Assembly: GCA_023622945.1 (NCBI GenBank)
Contig: JAMNYG010000160.1
Coordinates: 1-39,561 of the forward strand
Direction of reading: 5' to 3'
DNA length: 39,561 nt
Source of the DNA: Bacillota bacterium
Lineage (GTDB): Bacteria; Bacillota; Clostridia; Acetivibrionales; JAMNYG01
Shown: positions 1-10,418 of the stretch, piece after piece
How positions within the stretch are numbered: the stretch's first letter is position 1
Layout of the letters: every line of letters begins with the position of its first letter
Made by a program: the position numbers and the translations under genes
Notes under the pieces: model-generated
What the model was told of the DNA's origin: nothing
Database searches by the model: none
The model's input: the letters and a program-made list of their open reading frames with translations, nothing else

Positions 1-914
1 ACTATTTGTTGCTTACTTTTCTTTTTTGCCGGCATTTCGGGCACGAATATAGCTCCCGTGTTAGTGCTCTTCTTCAATATTTCCTCATACAATTCAGTCA
101 AAGTAATATTTTTCCCATGATTGCAGGCTGCTTCAATCCGGGTCACGCTGCAGCCTATTTTTTCAAAAAAATGTGTCAGTGCCTGCTTGAGCTCTTTGAT
201 AACATCTTCTCCGGCTTCCTCAGGAAAGCAGGCGATTGTAATCAGAACACCACTGTGGATACATGTATTGGTCACCATGCCGCATATTTGCAAACAGTGT
301 CTGTTTAAAGTATCAATATTCTCTTCAACCGTTTGAACCTTCTCCTTTTCATAAAAGCTCAGCAGAATGCAATAGGATCCGGTTGATTCGCATAACCATT
401 CCAAATCCAGATTGCGCGCATTCTCCCGATTCACCGGCATGCCTGCCAATACCCTGTTTATAAATGCCTGTCGTGCAAGATTCAGGTTTGCCGCATAGTC
501 GCTTTTGATTTTGTTAAGAAGCTTCTTCTCCAATTCTTTATCGGTAATCTCATCTACCGTGCGCTTTACCAACCTGAGAAGTTCTATTTCGTTTACGGGT
601 TTGGTAACATATGCGCTGATGTTCAAATCTATAGCCTGCTGCGCATACTCAAAATCATCATATGAACTTAAAAATAATATTTTTGTCTCAGGTGCCAGTC
701 TGCGGATCTGCCTTGCCATTTCGATGCCATTCATGACAGGCATCTTCACATCAGTCAAAACAATATCCGGATGCAGGTTCATTACCATTGCCAACCCCTG
801 TGAGCCATTTTCGGCTTCGCCGATAATACGTACTCCAATCATGTCCCAGTCGATGCAATTTTTCAAAGAAGCCCGTTCAAAGCTTTCATCCTCAACCAGA
901 ATCATGGTAGGCAT
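1..914 (-). CDS. Two-component response regulator, YesN/AraC-like (C-terminus cut by window edge)
   Basis: Minus-strand reading from ATG at 914: MPTMILVEDESFERASLKNCIDWDMIGVRIIGEAENGSQGLAMVMNLHPDIVLTDVKMPVMNGIEMARQIRRLAPETKILFLSSYDDFEYAQQAIDLNISAYVTKPV. Receiver-domain D/D/T/K pattern; AGGGGAG SD upstream. Not in ORF track because no stop in window. Confidence 0.88.
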   Translation of the reverse strand, partial: MPTMILVEDESFERASLKNCIDWDMIGVRIIGEAENGSQGLAMVMNLHPDIVLTDVKMPVMNGIEMARQIRRLAPETKILFLSSYDDFEYAQQAIDLNISAYVTKPVNEIELLRLVKRTVDEITDKELEKKLLNKIKSDYAANLNLARQAFINRVLAGMPVNRENARNLDLEWLCESTGSYCILLSFYEKEKVQTVEENIDTLNRHCLQICGMVTNTCIHSGVLITIACFPEEAGEDVIKELKQALTHFFEKIGCSVTRIEAACNHGKNITLTELYEEILKKSTNTGAIFVPEMPAKKKSKQQI

Positions 915-1057
915 TTTTACCGCTCCCCTGCGACATTTATAATCTTATACATTAAGAATTTGACATAATAATTATAACATTTTATAGTGCAGCTGGTGTA
1001 CAACAAGGTTTGGAAAATCAAATGTAAGTCTTTGCGCTTTTTGGGGGATGATTTCCC

Positions 1058-1702
1058 TTATCCAAAGAACTCGGCTTCAAGCATTGCGCATAGTGCATGG
1101 TATACCGAGATATGGTACTCCTGCACTTTATAGGTTTCACATTCCGGTACCCTTATTACAACATCACACAGTTTATTAAGCTCTCCTCCGCTATTTCCGG
1201 TCATTCCAATGGCTTTCAATCCAAAAGCACTTGCAACCCTGGCAGCATTAACAACATTCCCGGAATTGCCCGATGTGCTTATGCATATGAGCACATCCCC
1301 TTCCCTGCCATACCCGTAAACCTGCTGGGCAAATACCATGTCCTGGTCCACATCGTTTGCAATTGCGGTGGAAAGGGCAACCTGGCTCACCAATGATATG
1401 GCCGGAAGCGCTCCCTGGAGCTTATCTGAAAGATACTCCCATTGATCGGGAAATGCAAGCTTCAGGCGGTTTTTATGTTCATCGGGAATTTCACGCTTCA
1501 GCAAAAATCCTTTCATAAGTTCGCCCACGATATGCTCAGAATCAGCAGCGCTGCCGCCGTTTCCACATATAAGCACCTTGCCTTTGTTCCTGTAGCAGGC
1601 CTGTAGTATATTAAAAGCATCGGCAATGCTTCTTCTGCATATTTCAAGGTCCGGGCGGGCGATGAACAAGTTGTCAAAAATAACTGCAACACGTTCTTTC
1701 AA
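1058..1702 (-). CDS. SIS-domain sugar-phosphate isomerase, phosphoheptose isomerase (GmhA)-like
   Basis: 214 aa with ICGNGGSAADSEHIVGEL and CISTSGNSGNVVNAA SIS motifs; TTG start preceded by GGGGG. Confidence 0.85.
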   Translation of the reverse strand: MKERVAVIFDNLFIARPDLEICRRSIADAFNILQACYRNKGKVLICGNGGSAADSEHIVGELMKGFLLKREIPDEHKNRLKLAFPDQWEYLSDKLQGALPAISLVSQVALSTAIANDVDQDMVFAQQVYGYGREGDVLICISTSGNSGNVVNAARVASAFGLKAIGMTGNSGGELNKLCDVVIRVPECETYKVQEYHISVYHALCAMLEAEFFG

Positions 1703-1890
1703 TTGTTAACCCCCTGTTAGATTAGATTTCCGCATCGGATTATGAGTAATTATTTTCTGCATCGGATAATGAAAAATTTATCTACCGTACCGGCTCATGG
1801 AAACATTCTACGATCTGTTAATATTTGTAAGAATGGTTGATATTTGAGGAAATTACTGAAATCATATGCTGCTGGATAATAACCGGAGAA

Positions 1891-2961
1891 CTATTCATTT
1901 AATGCCACGGCCAGCGCAGCATAGTCCCCTATGCTCTCTCCAAGGGCTGCAGGTACAATTTTGCAAGCCTTTCTCGAATGAACCAGGGCTTCCCTCTCAA
2001 TAACCACAGATGTCCAGGGCCAAAGCAGGTCTTTGCACCTTGCAAATATGCTTCCTATGACTATGATTTCAGGGTTAAGTATGTCTATAAGCATTGAAAG
2101 TCCTTTCCCGAGATATTCTCCGCTGATCCTGAAAACTTCCCGTGCCAGTGGATCTCCATTCCTTGCAGCATCTGCCACTGTCTTCGCATCGATCTCCATA
2201 AGCTTATCGAAACTTTCACAGAAGCTGACTTTTTCTCCCATCTGAAGTTTCTCAATGACTTTTAACCTTGCAAGCCAGGCTATTCCTCCTCCGCTGCAGA
2301 AACCTTCGAAAGAGCCTGATTTTCCAAATCCTACAGGTCCGTAATCCGAAAGCCGGACATGACCTACTTCTCCTGCCATATCGCAAGTCCCGCTGTAAAG
2401 CTTTCCGTCCAGAATCAGGCCCGCACCCATGCCCGTTCCAAAGGTCAGGAATATGATATTGCTATAGCCTCGGGCAGCACCGAATTTCCACTCGGCAAGA
2501 GCACATGCATTTGCATCGTTTTGAAGCCTTGTCCTTATGCCGAAACGTTGCTCAAATATCCCTGTAATATGGATATTGTCCCATCCGGGGAGATTGGGCG
2601 GTGACATGATTATCCCTTTCCTGCTGTCAAGAGGGCCTCCGCAGCTTATGCCGATACTGTATATATCCTCCGGTCTTTTTCCGTTTCGCAAAAGAATTTC
2701 CCCAACTGTATCAAGCAGTTTATTCAGCGCATACTGGGCTCCCTTCTGGGTTTGGGTGTAAAACATCACCTTGTCCAGAATAGATATATTACAGCCATCT
2801 TCATCCAGGGCTGCATTTTTCCCGAAGTATCCTCCATCCAAACCGAAGCATCCTGCTTCTAAACAGGCAAGCATTACTGCGCATTTGGTACCGCCTATGT
2901 CTACGCCTATTATGTATTTCAGTCCGTCCACCGATGGTTCACCTCTCTTACCTCTATCCAT
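1891..2961 (-). CDS. ROK-family sugar kinase (glucokinase-like)
   Basis: YIIGVDIGGTKCAVML, ISCGGPLDSRKG, LTFGTGMGAGLILDGKLYSGTCDMAGEVGHVRL. A GTG at 2931 after AGAGGTG is an alternative start. Confidence 0.88.
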   Translation of the reverse strand: MDRGKRGEPSVDGLKYIIGVDIGGTKCAVMLACLEAGCFGLDGGYFGKNAALDEDGCNISILDKVMFYTQTQKGAQYALNKLLDTVGEILLRNGKRPEDIYSIGISCGGPLDSRKGIIMSPPNLPGWDNIHITGIFEQRFGIRTRLQNDANACALAEWKFGAARGYSNIIFLTFGTGMGAGLILDGKLYSGTCDMAGEVGHVRLSDYGPVGFGKSGSFEGFCSGGGIAWLARLKVIEKLQMGEKVSFCESFDKLMEIDAKTVADAARNGDPLAREVFRISGEYLGKGLSMLIDILNPEIIVIGSIFARCKDLLWPWTSVVIEREALVHSRKACKIVPAALGESIGDYAALAVALNE

Positions 2962-3006
2962 GGGACTTCAACTCTGTTTTTGATTAACATTCCAACTTTA
3001 TCTTAA

Positions 3007-5556
3007 TCAGCATTCCAGTTCCAGCAAATTGCATTCCCTGACTTCCCCTTCAGGACCTTCGGGTATTCTGAAAGTCTTGATTTCGCACTTGCCGAAGTTT
3101 GCCGTCCATCTTCTTTTTAACATGGGGATCTCGATTTCAGCCGTACAGGGTCGCCCCGAAGTTTCATAGCAGCGCAGTACGTATCCTTTGCCATCTTCAG
3201 CTATTTTAAATACCGTGGCAACAATACTGTCACCCGATATTTTTATTCCTTCAAAACTCAAGGGCATAGGTCCTTTATGGTATGTTTCCGGAACCTGTTC
3301 ACACCCGACATTAAGCTCATATGCTTTCCTTACAATGCCCGCATCTTTCCAGTTTCCTGCATGAGGCACAAGTGCATATGTAAATTCCTGCACACCCTGG
3401 TCCATATACTCGCAGAAGTCGTCCCTATAGTCTGTCCCATAGTGGTCGGCATAGACGGCACCCCTTGCAACCGTCATCCTCATGTCATTTTCCTTTACGT
3501 CAAAGCTGTATTTCCCGGCATTAAGGAGTGCAAGACCGTATTCCATATTCTCATTGGAGGACAAAGTTCCGCTTACATCCAGCCATTGCTGGCCGGGTTC
3601 CTCTTCCCCGTTCACAGGCCTTTCAATGTATCCGTAGGGTATCTCGTAAACAGAACGGGGATTCCTGACATTTACCGGGAAGGAAAGCTTAAGCATCCTG
3701 TGCTTTTCTCTCCAGTCCAGCTTTACCTTCACTTCAATATCCGGTTTATGCCTGTACAGTATAAAATCCTGCCGGAGCAACGAGTTGCCGTATCGGCTTT
3801 TAACCCGTAAAACGGCGCGCAGAGGTCCGCTTTCAAGGACCTTCACTTCTGCATTCTCAAATCGGCCCGCCTCATTTCGGAACTCGAAAATGCCGTGAGC
3901 CCAGGTATCCATGTTTTCCTCATCTATTACCACAGGAACGGCACCGTAGCCTTCTATAACTTCCACGTCATTTTTCTTATCATATAACCTTTTTATATAT
4001 CCCGTATGCTGCTCTATCTCAAGCCGCACAAAATCATTCTCCAGAACGGCTGGTTCAGCGGGAGTATTCACTGCTATCTCAGCAGGAACAGCCGTCTCAA
4101 CCGCTTCAGCTTTCAGCATGCCGACTGCAGCAGCGGTGACGAACTCCCTGCTTTTGTAAGTCCAGAATACCCTGTATCCCATGGCCGGAATGCGTGCCAA
4201 GAAAAGCGTGTCCCACTTGTCGTATCCGTTGGTCCGGCTGGCTCTGACGGTTTGTATGGGGAGAGGGTTTCTCTTGTCATCCGTAACTCCCGAAAATCTT
4301 GAGCTTGCATGGACCGGTACCTGAACTTCCCACGACAGGGGATTGAATACCACCAGCGGTGCTCCAAGATCATCCTGTTCCCATACAACCCAATCCTTGT
4401 CTTTGCTCAGGGTCGTGACACCTTCACGCATGGTGTCGATGGACCACGATATCTTCTGAAGTGAGGAATTCAGCACTTTTGCTCCTGTGCTGAGGGCTTC
4501 CCCGCAGAACTCTTCTGCATCCTGGTATGCTTCCTTTATGCTGCAGCCTCCCATTATATCGTGGAACTGGTTGAACAATACATTTTCCCAGGCTTGTCTA
4601 AGCTTTTCGGTAGCCCTCGGCAGCCCCAGAATGTGGGAAGCTATCGCATTGAATTTTTCGGCTGCAAGAAGCCTGTGTTCAGCACTCCTGTTGAGAAGTT
4701 TTATCTCAGAATGCGCAGAATAGCAGCCGCTGGCATGGTGCTGCAGGTCTTCCTTCACCACGGGAAGTTCAATATTTTGTCGGCTTACTTCTTCAAAATA
4801 TATCTCGGGCGAGCTGATCAGCACCCTGTCCCTGCCCCAGCTCTCCATTATCCTGCGTATGGTCTGCAGGTTCTTTATTGTAGGACCTCCCCCATGATTT
4901 CCCACGCCGTAAAAATTCATAAGATCCTTGTTTTCTTCTTCCGCAAGCTTTAAGACCGCAAGAGTTTTCTGTTCCAGGGGATCTCCTTCACCATGCCACC
5001 ACGTTCCGTAATTAAAAGGTATCCTGAAAGCCATCACCCTGCTTCCGTCCCCGCTTTCCCACCAGAAAAGGCTGCCGGGAAGCTTTTTTTCATGTTCACC
5101 GGGTCTCATGAATAGGTAAAAGTCCATTCCGCTTTTTTTCAATATCTGTGGAAGCATGGCATTGTGCCCGAAGGAATCCACGTTGTATCCCACCCTGGCC
5201 ATGGTGCCGAACTTCTCCAGAAAATACCTCTGGCTGTACAAACCATGGCGTGCAAAGGATTCTCCCGAAGGTATGTTGCAGTCTGGCTGCACCCACCATC
5301 CTCCCACTATCACCCATCGTCCTTCCCTGACCCTTTGCTTTATCTCCTGAAACATTTCCGGGGCGATTTCCTCCACCCACTTGTAGTAAGCACAGCCGGC
5401 ACAGGTAAAGATAAATTCCGGAAACTGCTGCATCCTGTCAAGGGCTGACCTGAAGGTGGCTTTTATTTCTGCAAACCCTTCCTGCCATCTCCATAGCCAT
5501 ACCGGGTCCAGGTGGGCATTGCCTATAAGATGTACTTTTCTTTCTTCTTTTATCAT
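3007..5556 (-). CDS. Alpha-mannosidase, glycoside hydrolase family 38
   Basis: 849 aa; HLIGNAHLDPVWLWRWQEGFAEIKATFRSALDRM, GGWWVQPDCNIPSGES, YNVDSFGHNAMLPQILKKSGMDFYLFMRP are typical GH38 motifs. Confidence 0.95.
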   Translation of the reverse strand: MIKEERKVHLIGNAHLDPVWLWRWQEGFAEIKATFRSALDRMQQFPEFIFTCAGCAYYKWVEEIAPEMFQEIKQRVREGRWVIVGGWWVQPDCNIPSGESFARHGLYSQRYFLEKFGTMARVGYNVDSFGHNAMLPQILKKSGMDFYLFMRPGEHEKKLPGSLFWWESGDGSRVMAFRIPFNYGTWWHGEGDPLEQKTLAVLKLAEEENKDLMNFYGVGNHGGGPTIKNLQTIRRIMESWGRDRVLISSPEIYFEEVSRQNIELPVVKEDLQHHASGCYSAHSEIKLLNRSAEHRLLAAEKFNAIASHILGLPRATEKLRQAWENVLFNQFHDIMGGCSIKEAYQDAEEFCGEALSTGAKVLNSSLQKISWSIDTMREGVTTLSKDKDWVVWEQDDLGAPLVVFNPLSWEVQVPVHASSRFSGVTDDKRNPLPIQTVRASRTNGYDKWDTLFLARIPAMGYRVFWTYKSREFVTAAAVGMLKAEAVETAVPAEIAVNTPAEPAVLENDFVRLEIEQHTGYIKRLYDKKNDVEVIEGYGAVPVVIDEENMDTWAHGIFEFRNEAGRFENAEVKVLESGPLRAVLRVKSRYGNSLLRQDFILYRHKPDIEVKVKLDWREKHRMLKLSFPVNVRNPRSVYEIPYGYIERPVNGEEEPGQQWLDVSGTLSSNENMEYGLALLNAGKYSFDVKENDMRMTVARGAVYADHYGTDYRDDFCEYMDQGVQEFTYALVPHAGNWKDAGIVRKAYELNVGCEQVPETYHKGPMPLSFEGIKISGDSIVATVFKIAEDGKGYVLRCYETSGRPCTAEIEIPMLKRRWTANFGKCEIKTFRIPEGPEGEVRECNLLELEC

Positions 5557-5604
5557 GACTTCAACTTCCCTTCCTCACAAAATACATACAGGTGAAGCTT
5601 TATT

Positions 5605-6564
5605 TCATCTCGGTTTCCTGTTTGCATCATCCATATTTCTGGTCTGTCTGACGATGTACAGGGGCCTTCCCTTTGCCTCATCGTATATCCTGCCTATGTA
5701 CTCCCCTATGATGCCGAGCATGATGAGAACAATCCCGTTGAAGAACAGGCTTACTGCCATTGTTGAAGCCCAACCCTGTATGGTCTTGTCTGTGAACAGC
5801 TTTTGATAAAGGACCACAAGCAGGTAGATGAAACTGAAAAATGAAAGCAGCAGCCCCGTATAGGAAGCCAGTTTCAGAGGCTTGTATGAAAACGAAGTGA
5901 TGGCGTCAAACGCAAATTTCATCATCTTCTTAAGGGGGTACTTGGTCTCACCGGCAAAACGCTTGTCCCTGACAAACTCCACGCCGATCTGCTTGAATCC
6001 CAGCCAGCTTATAAGCCCCCGGACATACCTGTTGCGTTCATTTATGCTTTTTAAGGCATCGCAGACCTTGCGGTCTATGAGCCTGAAATCACCCGTGTCC
6101 ACTGGTATATCCACTTCCGTCATGGTTCTTAAAAAACGGTAAAACAACTTGGCGGTAAACTTCTTGAAAAAAGTTTCGCCCTTACGCTGTATCCTCTTTC
6201 CGTATACTACGTCATAGCCTTCTTTCCATTTTTCCGCCATCCTGGGTATGAGTTCGGGCGGGTCCTGCAAATCAGCATCTATAACAACTACTGCCTTTCC
6301 CGATGAATAATCCATGCCGGCGGTTATGGCGATCTGATGCCCGAAGTTTCTTGAGAAATCTATCAGCTTAACATTTTTGTCGGTTTCACATATTTCGTTA
6401 ATTATGTAAGCAGTCCTGTCCTTACTTCCATCGTTTACAAAAATGATCTCGTAGGGTTCTCCAAGACCATCCATCACCGTTTTAAGTCTTTTATATGATT
6501 CCAGTACAACCTCTTCTTCATTAAAAACGGGTACAACAACCGAATAAACAATCTCCCCTGGCAT
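5605..6564 (-). CDS. GT2 polyprenyl-phosphate sugar synthase (DPM1/GtrB-like) with C-terminal TM helices
   Basis: YSVVVPVFNEEEVV, IIFVNDGSKDRT, VVIDADLQDPPELIPRM, then two C-terminal TM segments. Confidence 0.93.
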   Translation of the reverse strand: MPGEIVYSVVVPVFNEEEVVLESYKRLKTVMDGLGEPYEIIFVNDGSKDRTAYIINEICETDKNVKLIDFSRNFGHQIAITAGMDYSSGKAVVVIDADLQDPPELIPRMAEKWKEGYDVVYGKRIQRKGETFFKKFTAKLFYRFLRTMTEVDIPVDTGDFRLIDRKVCDALKSINERNRYVRGLISWLGFKQIGVEFVRDKRFAGETKYPLKKMMKFAFDAITSFSYKPLKLASYTGLLLSFFSFIYLLVVLYQKLFTDKTIQGWASTMAVSLFFNGIVLIMLGIIGEYIGRIYDEAKGRPLYIVRQTRNMDDANRKPR

Positions 6565-6579
6565 ATTTCTGCCTCCTTT

Positions 6580-9500
6580 TTAAAAATACCATCTGTCCTT
6601 GAACCATCTAAGGTAGTTATCGATATATGTCCTATCCACTTCCATTCCAGAAAGAACAGGATAAAACATGGCAAAGAGCACGCCTGCAATAAAAAGATAA
6701 GCCCACGCTCCGTATTTAAAATCACGGTTCTTTTCAATAAGATGCTTGATGACATATACCATAGCCAGTATCATAAAAGGCACTACGGCATAGAAATGGT
6801 ATATGAATGTCACCCTGTCTACGGGTATCCACGGTAAATATTGTGACAACATCGCGACAAACACGGGGATCATCTTTCTGTCCCGGTTTTTGACCGAGAT
6901 TAACACTGCTGCGGCTACAGCAGCAATTCCCGCCCACCAAATGGCCGGATTGCCCATTGAAACTATGCTGGCTGCTCTTCCTTCGGGCAGGTCGGAGGCC
7001 GCATAAAACCAAATGGGCTTCCAGATTATTGGCCACGACCACCATGAAGATTTGAAGCTGTGGTCGGCTGTAAGGTTGGCATGGTATTTATACATATGTA
7101 CCTGGTATGTGAAAACATCTTTAAGCCCATGGCCGGGTCCCGGCACCATCATGAACGGTATGTAGGACATAAGGTAAATTGCTGCCGGTATTGCTATGAA
7201 AAACAAGATGCAAAAAGCCATGGTCCTTATTATGTAATGGGAAAAGAACTGTTTAAGCCACGGAACCTCCCTGTATCTCCTGTCGCTTGTCAACAGCCGG
7301 TAATCTCCGTATTCCTCGTATTTGGTCAGGAAAAACAAAAATGCAAGACCGGCTGCTCCGTAGATAGCAATCCATTTGCTGGCCGCCCCCAGTCCAAAGA
7401 ACAGACCGCAGAAAAACAGGGATTTAAGGGACCGCCTGTAACCCAGGGCATATGATTTATTCACATAGTAGTCATACATGTAATAATACATAAGGATTAT
7501 GAAAAACACCCCATACGTATCAATGGTCGCGATCCTTGACTGAACAAAATGCATAAAATCAAACATTATCAGGAATGCAGCACAAAAAGCATAAAACCTT
7601 TCTTCAAACATCTTCTTTCCAAAGATATACATAACCGGGATCATTGCAGCTCCGAACAATACCCCCGCTATTCTCCACCCAAAAGGATTCATCCCGGCGA
7701 TCAGTATACCCAAAGCTATGAATATCTTTCCCAGGGGAGGGTGAGTCGATTCATAAGGTTCTATGCGATGGATATGTTCATATGCCGTTCTGGCATGATA
7801 AATCTCATCAAAATATGTGCTTGTCCTGAGAGTCCTCTCATACTCAAACATATGCTGTTCATCGAACAGATTCTCAACAGTCCCTCTGTCTTCAGGATGA
7901 ACCTGCTTTTCAACAATTCTGATTCCCTCAAGGGATTTTCTGCTTCCCTTTTCCACTATAACCAGTTCATTAAGGGTCTTTCCCGGTGCATTGGCTGAAA
8001 CCTTTATCCATCTGGCTTTGGCGGCAACTTTTATATGTTCCCAGGCATATATATCCCCTTCACTGATGTTTGCAGAAGCCACAGATGTACCCGAACCGTC
8101 TATGAATTCAATCCTGTAACTTCCTTTGTCATATATCCTGTCATTGATTCCGTAGTAATAATATATCCTCGATATATCAGCCTCTTTCCCGAGATCTATT
8201 GTAAAGCTTTCTCCGGCAATGGCAGGCTGCCATGAAGTATTGGGCGCTTCAAACCCTCCGAGGTTGATAATGGATACTATCAGATATACCAGGGTCATTC
8301 CGGCCATTATCAAGATATCCCTGCCATCTATATGCAAAGCTTTAACCCTGGGATTGACCATCCTGTCCATACTGTTTCCCATAAGCTTGTGTGTCCCCTT
8401 TGCCCTGAACTTATCCGACGAGCCCATTCCGCTCTTTACAGTAAGGCCCTTGGCAGGATTGTTGGCAAAAACAGGAATGATTTTCCCCTTTATGACCATA
8501 TCATATGCCACCTTTACAAGACCGGCAAATAACAGCACGTTTACCAGTGAAGCTGCCCGCAGCAAAAAATCATTGGGGGGAATATGAGGATTCCCGGTAT
8601 TCAGCACCCTGGACAAAACAACATGGGAGTTCAGAAAAACCAGGACGGTCATCGAGACAAACAACAGCCCAAGCCTCCTGTCCTTCAGGTGGACAAAGCA
8701 AAGAAGCACAAGGGCGATTACAGGAAACATATATCTTTCATGCATTCTGGAAACAAGGACAAAGGCACCGGCATTAAGCAACAGCCCTGCAATGAAAGGC
8801 AAAGAAACGTGACGTCCCTTAAGATAAAGAAAACCGGTAAATATCACAAGAATTACAGCCAGTACCAATCCCCATGTCCTGTAGCTGAACAGGAACCAGA
8901 TTTCCGAATCATCCTTCAGGTTTGCGCCAAGCAGGCTGAAAAGGTTGAAGGCGTTCAAAGAAGCGTTGGTATATCCCGATGCGGTATTCATATATAATTT
9001 CAATATCCAAAGAGGCCGCTGGTTAAAGGAAAAGGGAAGAATAACTGCCAAGGCAGTCATAAGTCCTGCAATGGCTGCATTAATGAATGGCTTTATTTCC
9101 TTCCTCTTTAGCAACTCAAACAAAAGCACGGGCAGGAAGAAAATTCCCTGGGGCTTCATAAGGACTGCAGCACAAAGCATGGCTGATGAAGCGCCTGTCC
9201 TGTTTTCCCGAAGCAGAATAAGAGCAGATACAATCATCATGGTAAAAAATGAATCAACCTGACCCCAGAGGGTGGAGTTGAGCAAAACCGCAGGATTAAA
9301 GGCATATGCTGCAGCCAGGAGCAGTTCCCATGCTTCCGGCAAGTGCCTTTTAGCAGCCCGGTACAGAATATATGCGGTAACAAGATCGGCCATCATGGAA
9401 GGCAGCCTGACAAGCAAAGTAAAGTATGGGTTCAGCCACGGAATGGATGCGAGTTTTCCTACAATAAACAATATGTATATGTAAAAGGGAGGATAGTCGC

Positions 9501-10386
9501 AGAAAATGCCGCTGGTGTAAAACCCTGGCAAATCTTTGGCCGCTTCCAAAGCCCAGGCTTTAAAACATGCAATGTCAGAAGGAAAGCCTTCAACGGCCGA
9601 AGCCAAAATCAGCCTTAAAACCAGACCGGCTCCCAAAATCAGGCAGAGAAGAGCCTTTTCATCTCTGTACTTAATTTTTATCTTTTTACTTTTCATATAA
9701 TAATAGCAGAGACACAATATCAGTACAAATATTACGGTGTACCAAATCATGCCCGAGCCGTAAACCTTATGCCCGTTCCTGCCGCCTGAAACGTTGCTGC
9801 TTCCCGATTCCGGGTAAAGGTTGACCACTCCGATGCCTTCCGGAACAGAATCAACCTTTTCAACCAAAACGTCATCAAACCAGGCTTTTCCGGTGCTTTC
9901 TCCGCCATAACCACCAAGACCTACGGTGATGACAAAACTTTTCTGGTCGCTGCCGGTTTTTCCATAGAGCTCAACATACTCCCATCCGCTGCTGGTACCG
10001 TATATGCTTCGAGATCTGTAAAGGGTTCCAAGTATGGAAAGGTTTGCGCCCTTACCCTCAATTTCTACTCCTTCTGTCTTTATCCAGCAGGAAAGCCTGT
10101 AGTATGAATCAGGCTCCACGGCTATTTCCTGAGTATATCTGGCATCGTTCAGGGAATTGTTTATTATACACGCGCTTCTGCCCCCGTTATGGCTTTGTCC
10201 GCTGTCAATCCTGAACAGGGTCACGTTGCTTTGGCTGTTCCAATTGTAAACGGACCAGCCCTCGGGTATATTCCCGTTTCCGTCTTCAAAGCCCGGATTC
10301 CGCACGATATTTTTGCCTTCAGCAAATACATGTATGCTGAAAATTACCGTTACGCATAGTACAAGTACCGCTATCCTTCTTAGCAC
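6580..10386 (-). CDS. Giant GT-C glycosyltransferase fusion: signal peptide, CBM4/9-like module, GT-C module 1, F5/8-type C-like module, PMT (GT39)-like module 2
   Basis: ORF 6580..10593; GTG at 10386 begins a signal-like sequence (VLRRIAVLVLCVTVIFSIHVFAEGKN) after AGGTG. Domains read as NIVRNPGFEDGNGNIPEGWSVYNW (CBM-like), FPSDIACFKAWALEAAKDLPGFYTSGIFCDYPPFYIY (GT-C), FTIDLGKEADISRIYYYYGIND (discoidin-like), YFDEIYHARTAYEHIHRIEPYESTHPPLGKIFIALGI (PMT). Confidence 0.85.
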   Translation of the reverse strand: MLRRIAVLVLCVTVIFSIHVFAEGKNIVRNPGFEDGNGNIPEGWSVYNWNSQSNVTLFRIDSGQSHNGGRSACIINNSLNDARYTQEIAVEPDSYYRLSCWIKTEGVEIEGKGANLSILGTLYRSRSIYGTSSGWEYVELYGKTGSDQKSFVITVGLGGYGGESTGKAWFDDVLVEKVDSVPEGIGVVNLYPESGSSNVSGGRNGHKVYGSGMIWYTVIFVLILCLCYYYMKSKKIKIKYRDEKALLCLILGAGLVLRLILASAVEGFPSDIACFKAWALEAAKDLPGFYTSGIFCDYPPFYIYILFIVGKLASIPWLNPYFTLLVRLPSMMADLVTAYILYRAAKRHLPEAWELLLAAAYAFNPAVLLNSTLWGQVDSFFTMMIVSALILLRENRTGASSAMLCAAVLMKPQGIFFLPVLLFELLKRKEIKPFINAAIAGLMTALAVILPFSFNQRPLWILKLYMNTASGYTNASLNAFNLFSLLGANLKDDSEIWFLFSYRTWGLVLAVILVIFTGFLYLKGRHVSLPFIAGLLLNAGAFVLVSRMHERYMFPVIALVLLCFVHLKDRRLGLLFVSMTVLVFLNSHVVLSRVLNTGNPHIPPNDFLLRAASLVNVLLFAGLVKVAYDMVIKGKIIPVFANNPAKGLTVKSGMGSSDKFRAKGTHKLMGNSMDRMVNPRVKALHIDGRDILIMAGMTLVYLIVSIINLGGFEAPNTSWQPAIAGESFTIDLGKEADISRIYYYYGINDRIYDKGSYRIEFIDGSGTSVASANISEGDIYAWEHIKVAAKARWIKVSANAPGKTLNELVIVEKGSRKSLEGIRIVEKQVHPEDRGTVENLFDEQHMFEYERTLRTSTYFDEIYHARTAYEHIHRIEPYESTHPPLGKIFIALGILIAGMNPFGWRIAGVLFGAAMIPVMYIFGKKMFEERFYAFCAAFLIMFDFMHFVQSRIATIDTYGVFFIILMYYYMYDYYVNKSYALGYRRSLKSLFFCGLFFGLGAASKWIAIYGAAGLAFLFFLTKYEEYGDYRLLTSDRRYREVPWLKQFFSHYIIRTMAFCILFFIAIPAAIYLMSYIPFMMVPGPGHGLKDVFTYQVHMYKYHANLTADHSFKSSWWSWPIIWKPIWFYAASDLPEGRAASIVSMGNPAIWWAGIAAVAAAVLISVKNRDRKMIPVFVAMLSQYLPWIPVDRVTFIYHFYAVVPFMILAMVYVIKHLIEKNRDFKYGAWAYLFIAGVLFAMFYPVLSGMEVDRTYIDNYLRWFKDRWYF

Positions 10387-10418
10387 TTTGCACCTACAGA
10401 ACTGTAAAGAGTCAGACT

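Noticed and set aside
505-942. 145-aa plus-strand ORF
   Set aside because: Antisense to the response-regulator gene, which has clear receiver-domain motifs; no protein-like features.
1730-1785. Two CYGCATCGGATWATGA direct repeats upstream of the SIS gene
   Set aside because: Short and imperfect; no further support.
3277-3810. 177-aa plus-strand ORF
   Set aside because: Antisense shadow of the GH38 mannosidase.
7060-9618. Many plus-strand ORFs (e.g. 7060-7455, 7549-7998, 8584-8997)
   Set aside because: All lie opposite the continuous GT-C fusion ORF and have composition-biased, non-protein-like sequence.
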